Shown: positions 61,194 to 64,000 of the stretch, piece by piece | Layout of the letters: every line of letters starts with the position of its first letter | How positions within the stretch are numbered: position 1 is the stretch's first letter | Assembly: GCA_964629225.1 (NCBI GenBank) | Contig: CAZVQC010000001.1 | Location: forward strand, 93,920 to 157,919 | Length of the DNA stretch: 64,000 nt | DNA from: RUG14199 sp964629225 | GTDB taxonomy: Bacteria > Bacillota > Clostridia > Oscillospirales > CAG-272 | Direction of reading: 5' to 3' | Made by a program: the position numbers and the translations under genes | Notes under the pieces: model-generated | The model's database searches: none | Seen by the model: the letters and a program-made list of their open reading frames with translations, nothing else | Told to the model about the DNA's origin: nothing

Positions 61194-62459
61194 TTGGAAA
61201 ATCATACTTTATCGATCTTGGTGATGGTGATATGTGTGTCACTGTCGGCGTTCTTCTCGGCGTCCGAGACCGCCTTCAATTCGGTCAACAAGATCAAACT
61301 GAAAAGCCTTTCCGACGACGGAAATAAAAAAGCGGGAGAGGTCCTCGCCATAGCGGAAAAATACGATAAATTCCTGTCCACGATACTGATCGGAAACAAT
61401 GTGGTGAACATCCTCTTCACATCCCTTCTTACAGTGATATTTGTGGCGGTATCCCAGACTTACGGTGCTACCATATCCACCGCAGTAGGTACCGTGGTGA
61501 TCCTCCTTTTCGGCGAGATAACGCCGAAGGTACTTTCTAAAAAGTCTCCCGAAAAGTTCGCAATGGCGGCACTTCCGATGGTGAAGTTCTTCACTGCGAT
61601 ACTCACCCCCCTCAGCTTCATTTTTTCCCTTTGGACGAAGCTCATCTCCAAGGCTTTCCGCTCAAACGGAGACGCATCGATAACGGACGACGAGCTGATA
61701 ACCATTGTGAACGAGGCTTACCATGAGGGCGGTATCGACGAGCACGAGAGCGAACTTATCAAAAACGCCATCGTATTTGACGACAGGCAGGCGGAAGATA
61801 TCCTCACCCCCAGAGTGGACATCGTGGCAGTGCCGATTGATTCCGAGGAGGACGAGGTCCTTAAGATATTCTCCGAGACCGGGTATTCAAGACTCCCGGT
61901 GTACGAGGGTTCTCTTGATAATATCATCGGTATCATCCATCAAAAGGACTTTTATGAGGACGTGGTGGACAACGAAAAGGGTCTTTCCGACATCCTTCAG
62001 GAGGCGCTGTTCGTAACTCCCACCATGAAGATAGGATCTCTACTCAGGGAATTTCAGATGAAGAAGGAGCATATTGCGGTGGTAGTCGACGAGTACGGCG
62101 GAACTGCGGGCCTTGTCACCATGGAAGACATCCTTGAGGAGCTTGTGGGCGAGATCTGGGACGAACACGATGAGATCGTGGAAGACGTCGTCAAGGTCTC
62201 AGATGATACTTACATAGTCCAAGGAAACCTTCTTGTGGAGGATATGTTCGAGTATTTTGACATCAAATTGGACGAATCCGATGCGGACACCGTCAGCGGT
62301 TGGATAATGGAGCAGATGGGTCACATTCCCGAAGAGGACGAGACCTTTTCTTACGAAAACCTCGATATCCGAATAGCGAAGGTAGTATCCCGCAGGATCA
62401 CGGAGGTCAAGGTGACGGTCCACGAGAAGCCAAGGGCCGAAGAGGAAACCGAAGAATAA
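61194..62459 (+). CDS. CorC/HlyC (CNNM-like) family protein with CBS domains
   Basis: A 421-aa membrane protein: an N-terminal DUF21/CNNM transmembrane domain (~1-190; FFSASETAFNSVNKIKL, GEITPKVLSKKSPEKFA), a tandem CBS pair (~205-325; EDILTPRVDIVAVPID, YSRLPVYEGSLDNIIGII, VVVDEYGGTAGLVTMEDILEELVGEI) and a C-terminal CorC_HlyC domain (~340-415). The family is linked to Mg2+/Co2+ transport or its regulation, with ATP or Mg binding at the CBS pair. TTG 61194 is the first in-frame common start, but its spacing from AAGGAG (13 bp) is long; an ATT at 61188 would be better placed. Confidence 0.92.
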   Translation: MENHTLSILVMVICVSLSAFFSASETAFNSVNKIKLKSLSDDGNKKAGEVLAIAEKYDKFLSTILIGNNVVNILFTSLLTVIFVAVSQTYGATISTAVGTVVILLFGEITPKVLSKKSPEKFAMAALPMVKFFTAILTPLSFIFSLWTKLISKAFRSNGDASITDDELITIVNEAYHEGGIDEHESELIKNAIVFDDRQAEDILTPRVDIVAVPIDSEEDEVLKIFSETGYSRLPVYEGSLDNIIGIIHQKDFYEDVVDNEKGLSDILQEALFVTPTMKIGSLLREFQMKKEHIAVVVDEYGGTAGLVTMEDILEELVGEIWDEHDEIVEDVVKVSDDTYIVQGNLLVEDMFEYFDIKLDESDADTVSGWIMEQMGHIPEEDETFSYENLDIRIAKVVSRRITEVKVTVHEKPRAEEETEE

Positions 62460-62464
62460 AAGTG

Positions 62465-62497
62465 AAAAAGGCTGAGCCTGTGGCTCAGCCTTTTTTT
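62465..62497. terminator. Bidirectional terminator after the CorC/HlyC gene
   Basis: AAAAAGGCTGAGCC pairs with GGCTCAGCCTTTTT (62465-62495) around TGT, T run to 62497. The A tract serves the minus-strand DUF4830 gene. Confidence 0.95.
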
Positions 62498-62506
62498 ATC
62501 ATTTCG

Positions 62507-63124
62507 TCATTCGGCGCTCTCTGCGGTCGCCTCGGAGAGCGACTCTTCATTTTGGGAAGCGCCGTCCCCGCTTGCTCCTGCCGATTTCGAGGATTCGGGG
62601 AAGGTGAAGTCTTTGATAAAACCGTCCACGTCGGCGGAACAGATATCCCCACCTATGACACGGTCACGGTGGATGATCAGGTCAGCCACCACCTCGCCGT
62701 CGTAGTTCGGGTAGTTAGTCACCCGATAGGTGACCCTCGTGACCTCTTTGCCGGAGTATTTTGACAGGTCGAGCCCTTGGTGGAGCTGAATGTTGTTGTA
62801 GGCGGAGAGTATCTTGTCGAAATCCTTTGGAATCTTGAGGACGACCTCTTCTATCGGCTCACTCTCCACCTGCCAGCCGAAGGCGGAAAGGAAGGCTATT
62901 CGATCCTCGTTCGTCCGGATCTTTGAGTATTTGACGGTCTTTTCCTTCGTTGATGCCTCGGATACCTCCTGATCCCCGACTATCTCGGAAGCATCCGAGG
63001 CATCCGGTATTGCCCCCGCGCTGTCTCCGGGAATGAGAAAATAGAGTGAGAGAGTCAGAACTGCCACAAGACAGAGACATCCGACCAGCTTCAATGCGCT
63101 TGCTTTGACGGTGTATACGAACAT
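62507..63124 (-). CDS. DUF4830-like secreted or membrane-anchored protein
   Basis: A 205-aa protein with one N-terminal membrane helix (LKLVGCLCLVAVLTLSLYFLI, ~11-31), a short linker and a domain (~70-165: NEDRIAFLSAFGWQVESEPIE, IPKDFDKILSAYNNIQLHQGLDL, VTRVTYRVTNYP, VIGGDICS) that fits DUF4830 of Clostridia. The last ~35 residues are Ser/Ala/Glu-rich. Function is unknown. CGGAGGAAAAA precedes the ATG at 63124. It is convergent with the CorC gene. Confidence 0.8.
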   Translation of the reverse strand: MFVYTVKASALKLVGCLCLVAVLTLSLYFLIPGDSAGAIPDASDASEIVGDQEVSEASTKEKTVKYSKIRTNEDRIAFLSAFGWQVESEPIEEVVLKIPKDFDKILSAYNNIQLHQGLDLSKYSGKEVTRVTYRVTNYPNYDGEVVADLIIHRDRVIGGDICSADVDGFIKDFTFPESSKSAGASGDGASQNEESLSEATAESAE

Positions 63125-63487
63125 TTTTTCCTCCGATTCGTTTTTGTTACATTATATTTTTCAGCCCGTCCGGATATGCAGACCGCTAAAACGGGGGAGT
63201 GTCGGAAAAAAACGGATGTGCGGCGATGGGGCAAGGAACGGGGAACGGGAAAGAGACGAGGGAGGAAGTGAGGAGAGAAGACGAAAAAACAAGAGAGGCA
63301 GAACCGTCAATCCAAGTGCAACGCTTTTTACAAAAAATATTCGGGAGAAAAAACGCCTGCGGCGGAGCTTTACAAAGCGGGGGATCTGCCCAAGATATCA
63401 TGCCCGAAAAAGGAGCTTTTCCGATCGAAAAAAGATTCGATTTTGCCACAAAAAGCCCCGTCCCACAAAGGCGGGTGTCCGTAAAAC
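63125..63487. other. Noncoding region before the mobile element
   Basis: Purine-rich spacer with no convincing gene. Two overlapping frames of 113 and 149 codons exist but are low-complexity, lack ribosome sites and match nothing recognised. A minus-strand TATAAT at 63151-63156 could be the -10 of the DUF4830 gene, without a good -35. Confidence 0.5.
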
Positions 63488-63513
63488 AGTTAAGGAACAA
63501 CTTAACTATTTTT
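63488..63513. terminator. Palindrome/terminator at the likely mobile-element edge
   Basis: AGTTAAG (63488-63494) pairs with CTTAACT (63501-63507), extended on the outside by GTAAAA/TTTTTAC with mismatches, and followed by ATTTTT. It may be a terminator or an end sequence of the element carrying tnpV. Confidence 0.55.
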
Positions 63514-63553
63514 ACGGCATCTGTCAGGCGGGGTTGGTAACAACAACAGAATG

Positions 63554-63586
63554 AGCGATGCTTAGTGTAACAACTGGGCATCGCTT
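63554..63586 (+). terminator. Stem-loop with T tail upstream of tnpV
   Basis: AGCGATGC (63554-63561) pairs with GCATCGCT (63578-63585) over a 16-nt loop, followed by TATTTTTG. Confidence 0.6.
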
Positions 63587-63606
63587 ATTTTTGTTTAGCG
63601 ACAAAA

Positions 63607-63635
63607 TTCACTTTTTACAGGTCTTGAGCTACAAT
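63607..63635 (+). promoter_or_regulatory. tnpV promoter
   Basis: -35 TTCACT (63607-63612), 17-bp spacer, -10 TACAAT (63630-63635); GGAGGTATTACC follows at 63659 as the ribosome site. Confidence 0.65.
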
Positions 63636-63671
63636 ATTGGCAAAAGACATTGAATGATTGGAGGTATTACC

Positions 63672-64000
63672 ATGGCTGAGAGTCTAACATATACTCGTTG
63701 CGGAGATTACTACATCCCTGACATCAAACTTTCCTATACCGAACCCATCGAATGGAACCGCTTTTCACGCAGGGCGCATACATATCTCAAGGAACACCGT
63801 CCGATCCTCTACAATGACCTGATCCTGTCCGAGCAGTTGTTCCCGTATCTGAAAGAAATTGGCGAAACAGCAATGCGCCGCATGGAGCAGCTTGAAGTAG
63901 ACTTACTAAAAGCAAATCCTGCACCGGACAAGGCCACACAGCAGCTGGCATGGGTACAGCACATGAATATGCTGAGAGCGCAGGCAGAGGAAATCGTGAT
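63672..64000 (+). CDS. tnpV: TnpV transposon-encoded protein (3'-truncated by window edge)
   Basis: The visible 109 residues start MAESLTYTRCGDYYIPDI and contain RRAHTYLKEHRPILYNDL, FPYLKEIGETAMRRMEQL and QLAWVQHMNMLRAQAEEIV. This pattern is that of TnpV, the small protein of Tn4451/Tn4453-type mobilizable transposons and related integrative elements of gut Firmicutes (~110-130 aa). Its precise role is not established. Start ATG 63672 follows GGAGGTATTACC. Codon choice (CTA, TTA, ATA, CGT) looks unlike the neighbouring genes, in keeping with horizontal transfer. Further element genes such as a resolvase/TnpX are expected beyond the window. Confidence 0.8.
   Translation, partial: MAESLTYTRCGDYYIPDIKLSYTEPIEWNRFSRRAHTYLKEHRPILYNDLILSEQLFPYLKEIGETAMRRMEQLEVDLLKANPAPDKATQQLAWVQHMNMLRAQAEEIV

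Noticed and set aside
63105..63554. 149- and 113-codon frames in the spacer before tnpV
   Set aside because: Low-complexity Arg/Lys/Glu translation, no ribosome site and no recognisable domain; treated as noncoding.

Overview
The window reads as chromosome of an anaerobic, Gram-positive-type member of the Clostridia, most likely an Oscillospirales/Ruminococcus-like gut or rumen bacterium. The pointers are an Rnf complex in rnfCDGEAB order, a PerR/reverse-rubrerythrin/rubredoxin oxygen-stress operon, an ECF transporter, HrcA/CIRCE control of groESL, DUF5711, DUF4173, DUF2975 and DUF4830 proteins, and secreted cohesin-like and dockerin-like proteins. GTG and TTG starts are frequent. No rRNA or tRNA gene and no CRISPR array was seen. 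This taxonomic placement is inference from gene content.

Layout. 1-4.8 kb: end of an ECF transporter operon (ecfA2, ecfT) with truA, a DUF5711 membrane protein and a CvpA-like protein. 4.8-10.8 kb: a ClpE-like unfoldase whose end overlaps a full-length P-type ATPase homologue that has lost every catalytic motif, then an Mrp/NBP35 Fe-S carrier. 10.8-12.2 kb: AGCS amino-acid:cation symporter (minus). 12.2-14.5 kb: groES-groEL with a textbook CIRCE operator. 14.7-16.1 kb: perR-rubrerythrin-rubredoxin behind a Fur-box-like palindrome. 16.1-22.1 kb: two GT2 glycosyltransferases, a UDP-galactopyranose-mutase-like flavoprotein, a DMT permease and a MATE exporter. 22.1-24.7 kb: a zinc-ribbon membrane protein (minus), ThrH and an Sfp-type phosphopantetheinyl transferase. 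25.1-28.4 kb: a large secreted protein with duplicated cohesin-like modules. 28.5-33.9 kb: an extracellular-polysaccharide operon (initiating sugar transferase, three glycosyltransferases, a Wzy-like polymerase). 33.9-36.2 kb (minus): SDR, HD hydrolase and LysR regulator. 36.4-42.4 kb: MscL, a secreted CBM9-like/dockerin protein, a lone membrane protein, an acyl carrier protein, a WecB/TagA/CpsF glycosyltransferase and a frameshifted NTF2-like pseudogene. 43-49.3 kb (minus): a cytidylate-kinase-like protein and the Rnf operon. 49.4-53 kb: parvulin, and divergently a SecB-like protein overlapping recG. 53-55.4 kb (minus): DUF4173, XRE regulator and DUF2975. 55.6-63.1 kb: a G5/3D-domain wall protein, a beta-lactamase-family serine hydrolase, an S1-domain protein (minus), YitT, a CorC/HlyC protein with a long structured leader, and a DUF4830 protein (minus). 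The last ~0.5 kb appears to enter a mobile element, ending inside a tnpV gene.

How the genes fit together. Energy metabolism (Rnf), oxygen and peroxide defence (PerR regulon), protein quality control (ClpE-like, GroESL, parvulin, SecB-like, Mrp) and cell-surface construction (two glycosyltransferase blocks, 3D/G5 protein, cohesin/dockerin-like secreted proteins) dominate. Promoters are unusually easy to read: many have a -35 and -10 pair exactly 17 bp apart, often with a TGn extension, and most operons end in a clear hairpin. The observations most worth following are the catalytically dead P-type ATPase, the PerR homologue that carries Arg where Bacillus PerR has Asn61 together with a Fur-type operator, the CXC rubredoxin, the cohesin/dockerin-like pair, and the leader in front of the CorC gene. 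All assignments rest on reading the sequence and family knowledge; no database search was possible.
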